Part shown: positions 36,463 to 45,598 of the stretch, piece by piece
Numbering within the stretch: the first letter of the stretch is position 1
Layout of the letters: each line of letters opens with the position of its first letter
NCBI RefSeq assembly: GCF_002917095.1
Contig: NZ_PQGA01000016.1
Coordinates: forward strand, 1 to 64,000
Length of the DNA stretch: 64,000 nucleotides
Source: Paraburkholderia eburnea
GTDB lineage: Bacteria; Pseudomonadota; Gammaproteobacteria; Burkholderiales; Burkholderiaceae
Direction of reading: 5' to 3'
Notes under the pieces: generated by a model
What the model saw: only the letters and a program-made list of their open reading frames with translations
Told to the model about the DNA's origin: nothing
The model's database searches: none
Made by a program: the position numbers and the translations under genes

Positions 36463-37620
36463 TTATTTCGCCAGCACAAGAGTATTCACGTCGTCTTCCA
36501 CGTAGTAGAAGCCGTCGCCCGCCGGAGTCAGCGCGATGCCGAACAGGTCGCCGTTGCCGGGGGGCGTTTGCGCCTTGTCGGTGTCGATCCAGCGTGCGTA
36601 GAGTTGCTTCGCCGCGACCGGATCGATTTCCACGACCTGGCCGTTGAGCGCATTCGTCACCAGCAGATGCCCCTGCGGCGTCAGGATCATCGCGAGCGGG
36701 CGGTGCAGCAGGCCGTCGGCGGTGAGCTGGCGGCCCACGCCCGCACTCGTGTCGCGCGTGAGCGGATCTTCGATCACGTTGATGCGGTTGCCGATCGCGT
36801 CCGACACGTACAGCAGCTTGTTGTCGGCGGACAGCGCAAGGCCCGTCGGGCCGACGAGGAACACGCCCTTATCGGCCTGCGCGCCGAAGCCGCTCGCCAC
36901 CACCGTTTCGCTCTTCACGACCGGCGCCTGGCCGTTCGGAATGTCGAGATCCATGCGCAGCACCGTGGCCTGCTTGAACACGGGCGGGTTGCCGTTCGCG
37001 CCGCCCACGCCGAAGCCCGCGTTGCTCACGAACAGCGTGGCATGGTCGCCGTTGTCGACGACGGCCATGTTGCCCCACGGATCGTTGATGTTCGGGCTGC
37101 TGATGACCTTCGCAATCTTGCCGCCGCTGTCGAGCACGATCATGCAGCCGGCGCCCTTGGTGCCGGTCGTGCCGTCGTTGCTCGGCGTGCTGCCGACGAT
37201 CACCCAGCCCGACTTCAGCATCGTCATCGCGGTCGAGAGACCCACGCCGCCGGGGCATTCCTTCAGGTCGCGCGGGATGGTCGCGAACAGCGTCATCTGC
37301 TTCGTATCGGGATGATAGTCGACGATCGTGCTGCCCATGCCCTGCATGTTGGCGGCGTTGTTGAAATTGTCGACCAGCACGTCGCCCTGTTTCACGGTGC
37401 CTGCGCTCACCGGCGCGACGAAGATCGCGTACGGGTTCTGGTCGCCGTTATCGGGCACCGTATTGATGAGCGTGGTGTGATGGTGAACGGTTTCAAGCAG
37501 ACCTTGAGGGTCGGCGTGCGCTGCGAGCGGCGCGCTGAGCACGGCGGTGGCGCAGAGCGCGAGCGCCGCGCGGGTGGCGTGAGCCGAGCCCAGCATCAGC
37601 TTGCGCATGGCGTGATTCAT
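36463..37620 (-). CDS. secreted beta-propeller (NHL/SMP30-like) protein
   Basis: 385 residues from the ATG at 37620 (GGAGAAATACA site). Signal peptide to about residue 33 (AHA-DPQG). The mature protein is built of repeated blade-like units: DVLVDNFNNAANMQGMG, GNMAVVDNGDHATLFVSN, GPTGLALSADNKLLYVSDA and PLAMILTPQGHLLVTNA, typical of NHL/SMP-like propellers. Four Cys-poor blades plus two Cys (ECPGG, GCMIV) are seen. I know no assigned function. Sitting three bases before the DyP gene and behind a Fur box, it is probably a periplasmic part of the iron system. Confidence 0.85.
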   Translation of the reverse strand: MNHAMRKLMLGSAHATRAALALCATAVLSAPLAAHADPQGLLETVHHHTTLINTVPDNGDQNPYAIFVAPVSAGTVKQGDVLVDNFNNAANMQGMGSTIVDYHPDTKQMTLFATIPRDLKECPGGVGLSTAMTMLKSGWVIVGSTPSNDGTTGTKGAGCMIVLDSGGKIAKVISSPNINDPWGNMAVVDNGDHATLFVSNAGFGVGGANGNPPVFKQATVLRMDLDIPNGQAPVVKSETVVASGFGAQADKGVFLVGPTGLALSADNKLLYVSDAIGNRINVIEDPLTRDTSAGVGRQLTADGLLHRPLAMILTPQGHLLVTNALNGQVVEIDPVAAKQLYARWIDTDKAQTPPGNGDLFGIALTPAGDGFYYVEDDVNTLVLAK

Positions 37621-37716
37621 TGTATTTCTCCGTGCCTCACGCAGGCACGCGCGCACTTTCACAGGTGCGGTGTGGGGACGTGAGGACTTGGTGTTAGACA
37701 TAAACGGATGCGGCGA

Positions 37717-39186
37717 TTAGAACGTGATGTTGGTGCGCACGCCCACCACGAAGGTGTTGCGCAGCGGCGCGGTCGCATCGTTCTGATTCTGGCCGGCGCC
37801 GGCGTTGAAGGTGTACTGCGCGTCGGCCTGCACTTGCCACCATGGCGTGACCTGGTACTGGTACGTCGCTTCCAGCGTGGTTTCCTGGGTGCGCACGCCG
37901 TACGTCGTCGCGTTGAAGTCGCGGTAGTCCAGATCGAGGTCGTGCAGCGCGTTGCTGACCTTGATGTAGGTAAGCGCGAGACCGACGCTGTCGTTGTCGC
38001 GGCCCTGGAACGGCGCCTTCATGACGATGCCCGCATTGGCCGAGAAGCTGACGGGATTGCGGTCGCCCGGCGCGCCCATGACGCGCGCGAACACGCCGAT
38101 GCTGCGCGGCTCGTCGGGATCGGGACGCCAGATCATCTGGTCGGCGACGGCGTAGATGCTGTAGTCGCCGTGATGCTGGGCGGCGATGCCGGTCGTCAAC
38201 GGATTGTTCAGCGACAGACCCGTGTTGTCGAAATGCTGGTCGGCGAACGAATTGCTGTTGTACCAGAAGCCCAGTTTGTAGGTGCCTGGCAACGCGTGGC
38301 TGTCCGCGCTCACGAGATCGCCTTCGGACGGCTGGTTGATCGCGTACTGCAATTCGCCGATCACGAGCGTGCCGTTGTGCAGATTGAAGTTCGTGCCGCT
38401 GAGGTTGTTCGGATTATTGCCGAGCGGATCGCCGTCGAACACGCCGATCAAACCGGTGAGCGAAGGCGCGATCTGGCCGCGCACGCGCACGCCGAGGTCC
38501 GCAAGCGGATACGCCGGGCCGCCCGACGGCATGTCGTACGAGGGCAGCGCCGGCCAGCCGAACATCGTGTTGACGAACAGGGCCGCGTACTGGCTGACGA
38601 TGAATTCCTGGTCGATACTCTGCTGACCGACCTTGACGTCGAGCTTCTTGTCGAGGAAGGACTGCTGGTACCACATTTCCCACAGACGCGTGGTGTCCTG
38701 CGCTTCGATGCCGCTCGCCGTGTTCAGCGTGCCCAGATTGCGCTCGCTCAGATTGGAGCCGTGAATCTGCAGTGCGCTGATATTGAACAGGCCGCCCGGA
38801 ATGCCCAGCGCCTTGCTCGTATCCACCTGCACCGTCGCCGTGGTGAGGCCGTCATAGGTGCCCCCGCGGTTCAGACCGCCGCGCAGGTTCGCGAGATATT
38901 CGCTCGTCTCGGTCAACTGGAACGTGACGCCGTACTTGCCGAGCCACGGACGCAGGCCACCGATATCGCCGAGCAGATTCTGGCGCGCCCAGATGCCGGT
39001 CATGAAGTTCGACGGTTGCGCCTTGATCGAAAGATCGGCCTCGGGAGCTTCCGGTGCGGCATCGGGGTTGCTCGTCTGTGCCTGCGCAGCGCCACATGCG
39101 AAAGTCGCACAGGCTGCCCACATCGCGAGACCGCGCAGGGCAGGCGCACGCCGTCCGAACGAACGGGATGACCGGTTGAGTTTCAT
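37717..39186 (-). CDS. OprB-family porin (carbohydrate-selective porin type)
   Basis: 489 residues with a signal peptide ending ACGAAQA near residue 36. The mature protein has the OprB pattern: LLGDIGGLRPWLGKYGVTFQLTETSEYLANLRGG near the N-terminus, many amphipathic strands, and a C-terminal FVVGVRTNITF ending in Phe, the outer-membrane sorting signal. OprB proteins are usually sugar channels, but this one heads a Fur-box iron operon, 96 bases before the propeller gene. That suggests a role in iron or heme-complex entry (inference). Confidence 0.9.
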   Translation of the reverse strand: MKLNRSSRSFGRRAPALRGLAMWAACATFACGAAQAQTSNPDAAPEAPEADLSIKAQPSNFMTGIWARQNLLGDIGGLRPWLGKYGVTFQLTETSEYLANLRGGLNRGGTYDGLTTATVQVDTSKALGIPGGLFNISALQIHGSNLSERNLGTLNTASGIEAQDTTRLWEMWYQQSFLDKKLDVKVGQQSIDQEFIVSQYAALFVNTMFGWPALPSYDMPSGGPAYPLADLGVRVRGQIAPSLTGLIGVFDGDPLGNNPNNLSGTNFNLHNGTLVIGELQYAINQPSEGDLVSADSHALPGTYKLGFWYNSNSFADQHFDNTGLSLNNPLTTGIAAQHHGDYSIYAVADQMIWRPDPDEPRSIGVFARVMGAPGDRNPVSFSANAGIVMKAPFQGRDNDSVGLALTYIKVSNALHDLDLDYRDFNATTYGVRTQETTLEATYQYQVTPWWQVQADAQYTFNAGAGQNQNDATAPLRNTFVVGVRTNITF

Positions 39187-39281
39187 CGTATTCCTTACTT
39201 ATTTAATTCTTTGTAGCGGGATCGAATCTCCATGCGCGCCGTCGTTGGCGAGCCTGAATCGTTTGTCTCCGAGACGGCGCC

Positions 39282-39310
39282 ATCGTACTCATCGGTATTG
39301 TAGGCGTCAA
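39282..39310 (-). promoter_or_regulatory. sigma-70 promoter of the iron operon
   Basis: On the minus strand TTGACG (39310-39305) is followed after exactly 17 bases by TACGAT (39287-39282), near-consensus -35 and -10 boxes. Transcription would start near 39275, about 90 bases upstream of the porin start codon. Confidence 0.75.
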
Positions 39311-39316
39311 CACAAA

Positions 39317-39331
39317 TGAGAATGATTCTCA
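39317..39331. promoter_or_regulatory. Fur box
   Basis: TGAGAATGATTCTCA is a perfect 7-1-7 palindrome, close to the Fur consensus TGATAATNATTATCA. It lies six bases upstream of the -35 box, centred about 49 bases before the inferred transcription start. It predicts iron-dependent control of the six-gene operon from 39186 to 31245. Confidence 0.88.
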
Positions 39332-39498
39332 CATTAATTACGTGTCGTAAGCGCCTTGTTTACGTAGGACTTTCATGGGCGATCCGCATCATTACAGACA
39401 GTCAGTTTCAGGCTGTACGGTATGACGAAATGACGCGAAAATCCCTGCTTCAAAACGCCGCTTTGGGCTCCGATGTTTAACGCATTGGCAGGTGATCG

Positions 39499-40341
39499 AT
39501 GTCCGAATTCCAGGTCAATCTCAACGATTATTTTTCCCGTATCGGTTATGACGGTCCGCACGAGGCATCGCTCGACGTTCTACGTGCGCTGCATCGTTTG
39601 CATCCGTGCGCGATCGCTTTCGAGAATCTCGATCCGTTCGCCGCGCGGCGCGTGTCGGTCGCCCTGCATGAGGTCGTCGCGAAGCTGGTGTCGTCGCGGC
39701 GCGGGGGCTACTGTTTCGAGCACAACACGCTGTTCGCGCACGTGCTCATGCAACTGGGTTTCGACGTGGAGCCGCTGGCGGCGCGGGTACTGTACGGCCA
39801 CCCTGCCGGCGCGAGCACGCCGCGCACGCATATGCTGCTTCGCGTGAACATCGAGGGGCAGGCATGGCTGGCCGATGTGGGCTTCGGCGGCGCATCGCTT
39901 GGCGCTCCGCTCGCGTTCGCGCAGCGCGGCGTGCAGCAGACTCCGCTGGAACCGGCGCGTCTCGCGCCGCTCGGTCAGACCGAATGGAAGCTCGAAACCT
40001 TTGACGGCAACGCATGGCTCGACGTCTATCGCTTCGACGATGCGCCCGCGCAATGGGTCGATTACGAAGTGGCGAACTGGTACACGTCGGCCGCGCCGCA
40101 ATCGTTCTTCAGGGATAACCTGATCGCGTGCATCGCGCGTGAAGGGCGGCGCGCCGTGCTGTTCAACGATCGCTATACGGAACGTGACGGCAACGGCCAG
40201 CGCCTGACCGAGCGCTTTATCGAGAGCGCGGAGGAACTCGCGCAATGCTTGCATGAATGCTTCAATCTCGATACAGCGGGTTTCGATCTGCCTGCATTGT
40301 TCGCGCGCGTGGAAGGGCGCGAAGCGAGCAGCGACCGCTGA
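39499..40341 (+). CDS. nat: arylamine N-acetyltransferase
   Basis: 280 residues, usual size for bacterial NAT. The catalytic triad is visible as Cys72 in RRGGYCFEHN, His111 in RTHMLLRV and Asp126 in LADVGFGG. It acetylates aromatic amines and hydrazines with acetyl-CoA; in proteobacteria it is often accessory or detoxifying. Downstream, after about 48 bases, comes the broken methyltransferase gene. Confidence 0.95.
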   Translation: MSEFQVNLNDYFSRIGYDGPHEASLDVLRALHRLHPCAIAFENLDPFAARRVSVALHEVVAKLVSSRRGGYCFEHNTLFAHVLMQLGFDVEPLAARVLYGHPAGASTPRTHMLLRVNIEGQAWLADVGFGGASLGAPLAFAQRGVQQTPLEPARLAPLGQTEWKLETFDGNAWLDVYRFDDAPAQWVDYEVANWYTSAAPQSFFRDNLIACIAREGRRAVLFNDRYTERDGNGQRLTERFIESAEELAQCLHECFNLDTAGFDLPALFARVEGREASSDR

Positions 40342-40388
40342 GGCATTGCGCTAAACCCGCGCGCACGGACAGCGCGAAGGAGGAGACG

Positions 40389-40691
40389 ATGAACAAGCCG
40401 CTGATCGCGCGGCTCTTCGCGCAAACCTTCATCTGGCTGGTGTTTCAGGGCGCCTTGTTGTTCGTCGCGGCGGGCACGTTTGCGTGGACCGCCGCCTGGC
40501 TCTGGCTGCTCGAATGGGCCGCGTGCTGTGCGTGGATCGGCATGTGGCTCGCGCGCACGGATCCCGGTTTGCTCGCCGAGCGTCTCGCGCCGCTCACGCA
40601 GCGCGAGCAGGCGCGATGGGATCGCGTGTCTGCAATCCACCTTCGGATCGGTTCGAGAAATTTGGTTATTCTGCTTTGTCCGAACCCATGA
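40389..40691 (+). pseudogene. N-terminal fragment of an isoprenylcysteine methyltransferase-like gene
   Basis: Starts at ATG 40389 behind AAGGAGGAGACG. The first 80 codons (to 40628) encode two hydrophobic helices and TQREQARWDRV, matching the start of integral-membrane ICMT-like methyltransferases. After WDRV the sequence changes to unrelated, lower-GC DNA and the frame stops at 40691. The matching C-terminal end is found 6.1 kb away at 46758-46967. About 70 central residues have no counterpart. The gene was therefore broken by insertion plus deletion. Confidence 0.85.
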
Positions 40692-40792
40692 CATCAATTC
40701 CCGTGCGTTTATCCCGCAGGATCACTCTGAAAAATTCATTACGCATGCAATGCATGTGCGCGATTATGTCCGCGTACTGCAGTATTGCGAGA

Positions 40793-40822
40793 TTGACGTG
40801 CTATCAACGAGAAAACTAAAAT
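40793..40822 (+). promoter_or_regulatory. candidate promoter of the vgrG cluster
   Basis: TTGACG (40793-40798), 18-base spacer, TAAAAT (40817-40822), 82 bases upstream of the vgrG start. A CATGCA-A-TGCATG inverted repeat lies just upstream at 40744-40756 and could be an operator. Confidence 0.5.
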
Positions 40823-40904
40823 CGATTAGTTATACAGGGTGGCCGCAACGGGCACCTCGATTATCCGGGCGCCGCCCACCCTGGCTACCCAAAGGTACTA
40901 CTTC

Positions 40905-43424
40905 ATGAACCCGACTGAACTGCTACAGGTTATCCGCGATGGATTGATTCAACAGGATCGCCTGATCAAGACAGATATTCCGGCTTTGCCGGAGAATGCA
41001 CTCGTCCCGCGCAGGGCAGTCACAAATTCTGAGTTAGGCCGCGATTTTAGTGTCACGCTCGACATGGTATCAACGGCGGGTGACCTTGAGCTAAAAACGC
41101 TAATTGCGAAGCCGATGACGCTCTGGATACAGCAGATCGACAAATCGTATCTACCGGTCAATGGATATATTCATACTGCGCGCCGTCTGGGAGGTGACGG
41201 CAGTTTGAGTAGCTACCAGTTAACTTATGCGTCATGGATGCATTTTCTCCGGTTTCGCAGTGACGCACGGTATTGGCAGGATAAGAGTGCGGACGCGATT
41301 ATCACGGATGTATTCAACCAGCATCCCCAGGCAGCAGGGCAATTCACGTTTGCGTTGCGCAAGCCACTGCCTCAACGCTCGTATTGCAGACAAAGCGAAA
41401 CTGACTGGAACTTTGTCCATCGTCTTATGGAGGAGGAAGGGTTGTTCGGCTTTTGGCAGCAAGCCGAGGATGGGAAATCGCATAAGTTGGTAGTGACGGA
41501 CGATATCTATGCGCTGGACAAAGCGCCCGACGGTCCCGTGTCGTTCGCACGGTCCGGCACAGGCAGCGCGGAAAATTCTTTTACACAGTGGTCGGGTAGT
41601 CGGACCTTGCAGAGTACGACACATACAACGCGTACGTTTGACTACAAAGCGCCGTCATCCGCAGTAAATCCGAAGGGTACTTCTCTGCCGACAATGAGCG
41701 GTCAAGGCGATCTGCCGGATCAGTCAGAGGTCTATGAGTACACAGGCACCTATGCTTTCCAAAAGCAGGATCGCGGTGAGCAGCTATCGCGGATTCGTTT
41801 GGAGGAGTGGGAATCTCGGGCGAAGAGATTTTTTGCGATTGGTGGCGTCCGCGGGATTGATGCAGGACTCCGCTTTGAGCTGAGTGGCCATCCTGTTCAC
41901 GATTGCGACGCCGGGAGCCAACGCGAATTCGCGGCAATTAAGGTCAAGCGATTTATTGCGAACAACCTTCCGCTTTCGGAGCAGGAGGCGAGTTTCCCTT
42001 ATAGCCTGCAGGGCGAGCTGGAACGCGCCAAAGCTGAATATGCGGAGGGCACGTTTACCAGCGCGGACGGTTCGGCGGGATTCTATATGATCGAAGCCGA
42101 GGCTCAGCGCGTGACGGTTCCGTACCGTAGCCCATTCGAACACAAGAAGCCTGAAATGCATTTGGAGACCGCGATTGTCGTTGGTCCAAAAGGCGAAGAG
42201 GTATATACCGATTCATTGAATCGTATCAAGGTTATGTTCGTCTGGGATCGGCAAAGCCAAGGTGACGATCTTGCCTCATGTTGGGTTCGAGTCGCGCAGT
42301 CTGATACCGGAGGTGGCTATGGGAGCGTCCATGTACCTAGAATCGGCGAAGAGGTTTTGATTGGTTATGTAGGAGGAGACTGTGACCGGCCGATTGTGTT
42401 GCATCGCGTCTACAACGGCGATGTAAAGCCCCAATGGCATAGCAATGGCATCCTATCGGGCTACCGGTCGAAGGAATATTCTGGCTCTGGCTACAACGAA
42501 GTGGTTCTCGACGACGCAACATGGCAGAATCGTGTACGGGTGTTTAGCAGCACTGCGAATAGTCACCTTCATCTTGGGCATCTGATTTATCAAAGCGGCA
42601 ATGCGAGGGGCTCGTATCTCGGTTCGGGATTTGATCTGCGAACCGATCTATACGGTGCTGTGCGGGCGGGGCAAGGGCTGTACGTCACGACCTATGCGAA
42701 GTCCGTAAATAGCCAGCCACTCGATGTAGATGAGGCTCAGCAGCAGCTCACATCCGCGGAAGGCACCATCAAGGCACTTTCACAAGTTAGTGAAACGCAC
42801 CAGGCTGAGGGATTGAGCGATGGGCAAAGCGCCCTGAAAACATTTACGGATGCGACCCGGAGCAATGTACAGGCCGCGCAGTCGGGAGGTCGCACGGCAG
42901 GTGGTGGGACTGGGAGTGCCAACGCATTCAAGAGCCCGGTAATGCTATTCGCCAGTCCGTCAGGAGTTGCATTGTCGACACCGCAATCGGTCCATTTGTC
43001 GAGTGGTCAGCAGACCAATATCGTCAACGGTGGAGGATTGTTTATTGCCAGTGGCAAATCCTTGATCGCAAGCGTCGCCGAAAAAATCAGTCTGTTTGTT
43101 CAGAACGCCGGAATGAAGCTATTCTCCGCCAAGGGAAAGATAGAGATTCAGGCGCAGGGTGCCGAGATGGATCTTGCGTCGCAGAAAGACCTTTCCATCA
43201 AGAGCGTCGGCGGCAAGGTGGTGATCGCAGCGTCGCAAGAAATTGGGCTGTATGTAGGTGGCTCGTATATCCGCATAACATCATCTGGTATCGAGAACGG
43301 AACCACCGGTCAGATTCATGAGCGGTGTGCTTCTTGGGATGTTATGGAGGCCGACTCAAAACAGGTTCCCCATCCATCGTTCCCATCTGGCGATCTGGCT
43401 AACAAGTACCTCCACTCCCTGTAA
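40905..43424 (+). CDS. vgrG: type VI secretion system spike protein VgrG
   Basis: 839 residues from the ATG at 40905. The gp27-like domain fills about 1-380 (YSRQSETDW-like block SYCRQSETDWNFVHRLMEEEGL), the gp5 OB-fold is near 430-520 (RIKVMFVWDRQ, SCWVRVAQ, GGYGSVHVPRIGEEVLIGY) and a DUF2345 beta-helix extension with repeated KISLF/KIEIQA units fills about 680-800. Trimeric VgrG caps the Hcp tube and carries effectors. No tssA-M genes are in the window, so this is an orphan cluster using a T6SS encoded elsewhere. Codon use is less GC-rich than the neighbours. Confidence 0.95.
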   Translation: MNPTELLQVIRDGLIQQDRLIKTDIPALPENALVPRRAVTNSELGRDFSVTLDMVSTAGDLELKTLIAKPMTLWIQQIDKSYLPVNGYIHTARRLGGDGSLSSYQLTYASWMHFLRFRSDARYWQDKSADAIITDVFNQHPQAAGQFTFALRKPLPQRSYCRQSETDWNFVHRLMEEEGLFGFWQQAEDGKSHKLVVTDDIYALDKAPDGPVSFARSGTGSAENSFTQWSGSRTLQSTTHTTRTFDYKAPSSAVNPKGTSLPTMSGQGDLPDQSEVYEYTGTYAFQKQDRGEQLSRIRLEEWESRAKRFFAIGGVRGIDAGLRFELSGHPVHDCDAGSQREFAAIKVKRFIANNLPLSEQEASFPYSLQGELERAKAEYAEGTFTSADGSAGFYMIEAEAQRVTVPYRSPFEHKKPEMHLETAIVVGPKGEEVYTDSLNRIKVMFVWDRQSQGDDLASCWVRVAQSDTGGGYGSVHVPRIGEEVLIGYVGGDCDRPIVLHRVYNGDVKPQWHSNGILSGYRSKEYSGSGYNEVVLDDATWQNRVRVFSSTANSHLHLGHLIYQSGNARGSYLGSGFDLRTDLYGAVRAGQGLYVTTYAKSVNSQPLDVDEAQQQLTSAEGTIKALSQVSETHQAEGLSDGQSALKTFTDATRSNVQAAQSGGRTAGGGTGSANAFKSPVMLFASPSGVALSTPQSVHLSSGQQTNIVNGGGLFIASGKSLIASVAEKISLFVQNAGMKLFSAKGKIEIQAQGAEMDLASQKDLSIKSVGGKVVIAASQEIGLYVGGSYIRITSSGIENGTTGQIHERCASWDVMEADSKQVPHPSFPSGDLANKYLHSL

Positions 43425-43444
43425 ATTTATTCGATAGATTCACT

Positions 43445-45598
43445 ATGATCATTAGTCCGCCATTCCCGAACCCCGCACAGCCTGGCATTGATCCGAATGT
43501 CGATCCTGCAAGAGATTCTTTTCCTATGCTGGAGTGTGGCCCTGGTAACGGAGCATTCCCTGTCAGTTTTAATCTCGGATGGCATGGCGGAGCCCATCTG
43601 GACGCGCCGGTTGATGGTCAGGGTCATTTATTTCCAGTTGTGGCAATTGCGGACGGTACGATTGTGTACGTCCGGGAAACGGACAAACATAATAAGCCCG
43701 AATTGAGTTACGCAGGTATGCGCACTGATGATGGTTGTGTCGTCATCAGACATGACACTGTGATAGGAAATGGAGATCAATCAAAGGTCACTTTCTTCTC
43801 CATCTACATGCATTTGCAAAGCGTGGAGTCGTTAGTGGTCGGGAAGCCCATACGCCGGAAGGATAAGTTGGGGCTACCCGGGAGTATCTATGGTCAGCAA
43901 GGACGAATTCATTTTGAAATTGTCTGCGATAGCGCGAACATGACGAAATTCCTCGGGCGCGCACCAGGACCTGTGGGAGGTGCGGGTCGTACGGATTCCA
44001 TTTACGGCGACATCTGGTTTTATATTCCCACCGGGACAAACCTATATCCCGCGGAGCCTCACCCTGGTCAAAATAACGGCAGTACTACGTCAGGGGGGGA
44101 TGCGCCACCCGCATCGATCCAATCTAGTGCAGCGCTAGCCATCCAGATGCGTTACGACAGGGCGTGTACGTTGACCACATACCAACAGTTGGCCGACGGC
44201 AGCTGGGATGTTTTCGCTGCAATGCCCGAGGAAAACGGGGCAGAATACAATCTTTATCCTCGCACAGTAGAGCTACAGGGGAAATATTCCGATAATGCTC
44301 CAGCTCCGAGCCTCATCTTCGAATTATTGCGCTTCGGGCGTTGCCTTGGCGGTCAAGCTGTTGATAATTTCAATCACTGGCGGAAGGTGAGCATTCCGCA
44401 AGGACAAGGCTGGATCAATTTGTCGGATCGGCGCGTCCAGGTTTACAGTGACGCAGATTTCCCGGAATGGGCCGGCTGGACTTTCATTCAGGACGATTCG
44501 GCAAAAACCAATCTTTGCGATTCTCCAACGATAAAGAAGTGGTTGACCGACGCAGCAGGTGAGACACAAATCGATCATGCAGGAATGGTAACTGCGTTGC
44601 AGAACGATAAGGTGAAAAAGCGCCTCGCACGATCCGCTTGCCGCTTCACATCGGAATGGACTTTGGAACATGTTGATGATCTCTACGGCTGGCTCAAGAC
44701 TGAGCATGAAGCGCTGAGCACTCCGTTGTCAGAGAGTGATTTCACGGCTTTGAAAAACCACGTTCTTGCATTGGCTTTTTGGGAAAACATTCAAGGAGAG
44801 AAACCCTCTGCGGATGATTGTTGGCATTGGCCTCCAACGGAATTTATTCGAAACTTCATGAAGTGCAAGTGGTTTAGCGAGAAAGAGTTCAAGCAGATCT
44901 ATCCTCATGCATCGGCACATGCAATTCAGAAATATCGGGAGTATATAAATTCAACTATCAATAAATATTGTTTGACAACGTCGCTCAGATTAGGGCACTT
45001 CTTTGGGCAGGCATCGGTCGAGTCGAATCAACTCTTGTATATGTCTGAATTGCACAATGGTGATCTATATGACTATTTTCGGCACTATGAAGTGGCGAAA
45101 AACTATAAGGGTTGGCTCGGAAATGTTGAGTGGAATGATGGTGGGAAATTCAGTGGCCGGGGTTTCAAGCAGCTAACCGGGCGGGGTAATTACTCAAGCT
45201 ATTTTGTCTATCGAGGATGGCTGCAAGCCTCTGCTTTTAGTACGAACTGGTTTCACGATGGTCGGTGGTGGGGGCTGACGCATCCATACACGTCAGGCGA
45301 TGCCAATAGGCAACCGATCCAAAACGCTGCGACTGTCTCTCAGTTGATCTCGTCACTAAGGCCTCCGATTATGGATAATCCAAATGTCGTGTCTGATGAT
45401 CCTTATACTGCGATTGATACTGCTGGATTTTTTTGGGGAAAAAATTTATTGTTGAGTGTTGCTGACAGCGACGATGCAATAACTATGACGAACAAAATTA
45501 GAGGTGATCGCGCGACAACTGCGGACGATTTTCCTGTCGCGGCACATTTCCCTGAGCGGTTGTCAGAAACGCAGAGAATTAAAGGGGTGTTATCTTGA
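43445..45598 (+). CDS. T6SS effector: M23-like domain plus GH19-like lysozyme domain
   Basis: 717 residues, 20 bases after vgrG. N-terminal part (about 40-175) resembles M23 metallopeptidases: WHGGAHLDAP with His47 and His51 where the canonical motif is HxxxD, VVAIADGTIVYV, YMHLQS and GRIHFEI, which lacks the first His of the usual HxH. C-terminal part (about 500-690) resembles GH19 chitinase/lysozymes: HFFGQASVESN with likely catalytic Glu526, then KFSGRGFKQLTGRGNY near 572. No signal peptide, as expected for VgrG-delivered cargo. It should cleave peptidoglycan in the target's periplasm; which domain is active is not shown. Confidence 0.85.
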   Translation: MIISPPFPNPAQPGIDPNVDPARDSFPMLECGPGNGAFPVSFNLGWHGGAHLDAPVDGQGHLFPVVAIADGTIVYVRETDKHNKPELSYAGMRTDDGCVVIRHDTVIGNGDQSKVTFFSIYMHLQSVESLVVGKPIRRKDKLGLPGSIYGQQGRIHFEIVCDSANMTKFLGRAPGPVGGAGRTDSIYGDIWFYIPTGTNLYPAEPHPGQNNGSTTSGGDAPPASIQSSAALAIQMRYDRACTLTTYQQLADGSWDVFAAMPEENGAEYNLYPRTVELQGKYSDNAPAPSLIFELLRFGRCLGGQAVDNFNHWRKVSIPQGQGWINLSDRRVQVYSDADFPEWAGWTFIQDDSAKTNLCDSPTIKKWLTDAAGETQIDHAGMVTALQNDKVKKRLARSACRFTSEWTLEHVDDLYGWLKTEHEALSTPLSESDFTALKNHVLALAFWENIQGEKPSADDCWHWPPTEFIRNFMKCKWFSEKEFKQIYPHASAHAIQKYREYINSTINKYCLTTSLRLGHFFGQASVESNQLLYMSELHNGDLYDYFRHYEVAKNYKGWLGNVEWNDGGKFSGRGFKQLTGRGNYSSYFVYRGWLQASAFSTNWFHDGRWWGLTHPYTSGDANRQPIQNAATVSQLISSLRPPIMDNPNVVSDDPYTAIDTAGFFWGKNLLLSVADSDDAITMTNKIRGDRATTADDFPVAAHFPERLSETQRIKGVLS

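Larger units (their letters stand above)
39187..39498. other. 312-bp control region of the iron operon
   Basis: Between the divergent porin and N-acetyltransferase genes. It holds the iron-operon promoter (39282-39310, minus strand) and the Fur box (39317-39331). The right part is AT-richer and should contain the promoter of the acetyltransferase gene, which I could not place. Confidence 0.7.

Noticed and set aside
40257..40388. Upstream extension of the methyltransferase fragment into the acetyltransferase gene
   Set aside because: It overlaps nat, while ATG 40389 has an excellent ribosome site and the family's usual N-terminus.
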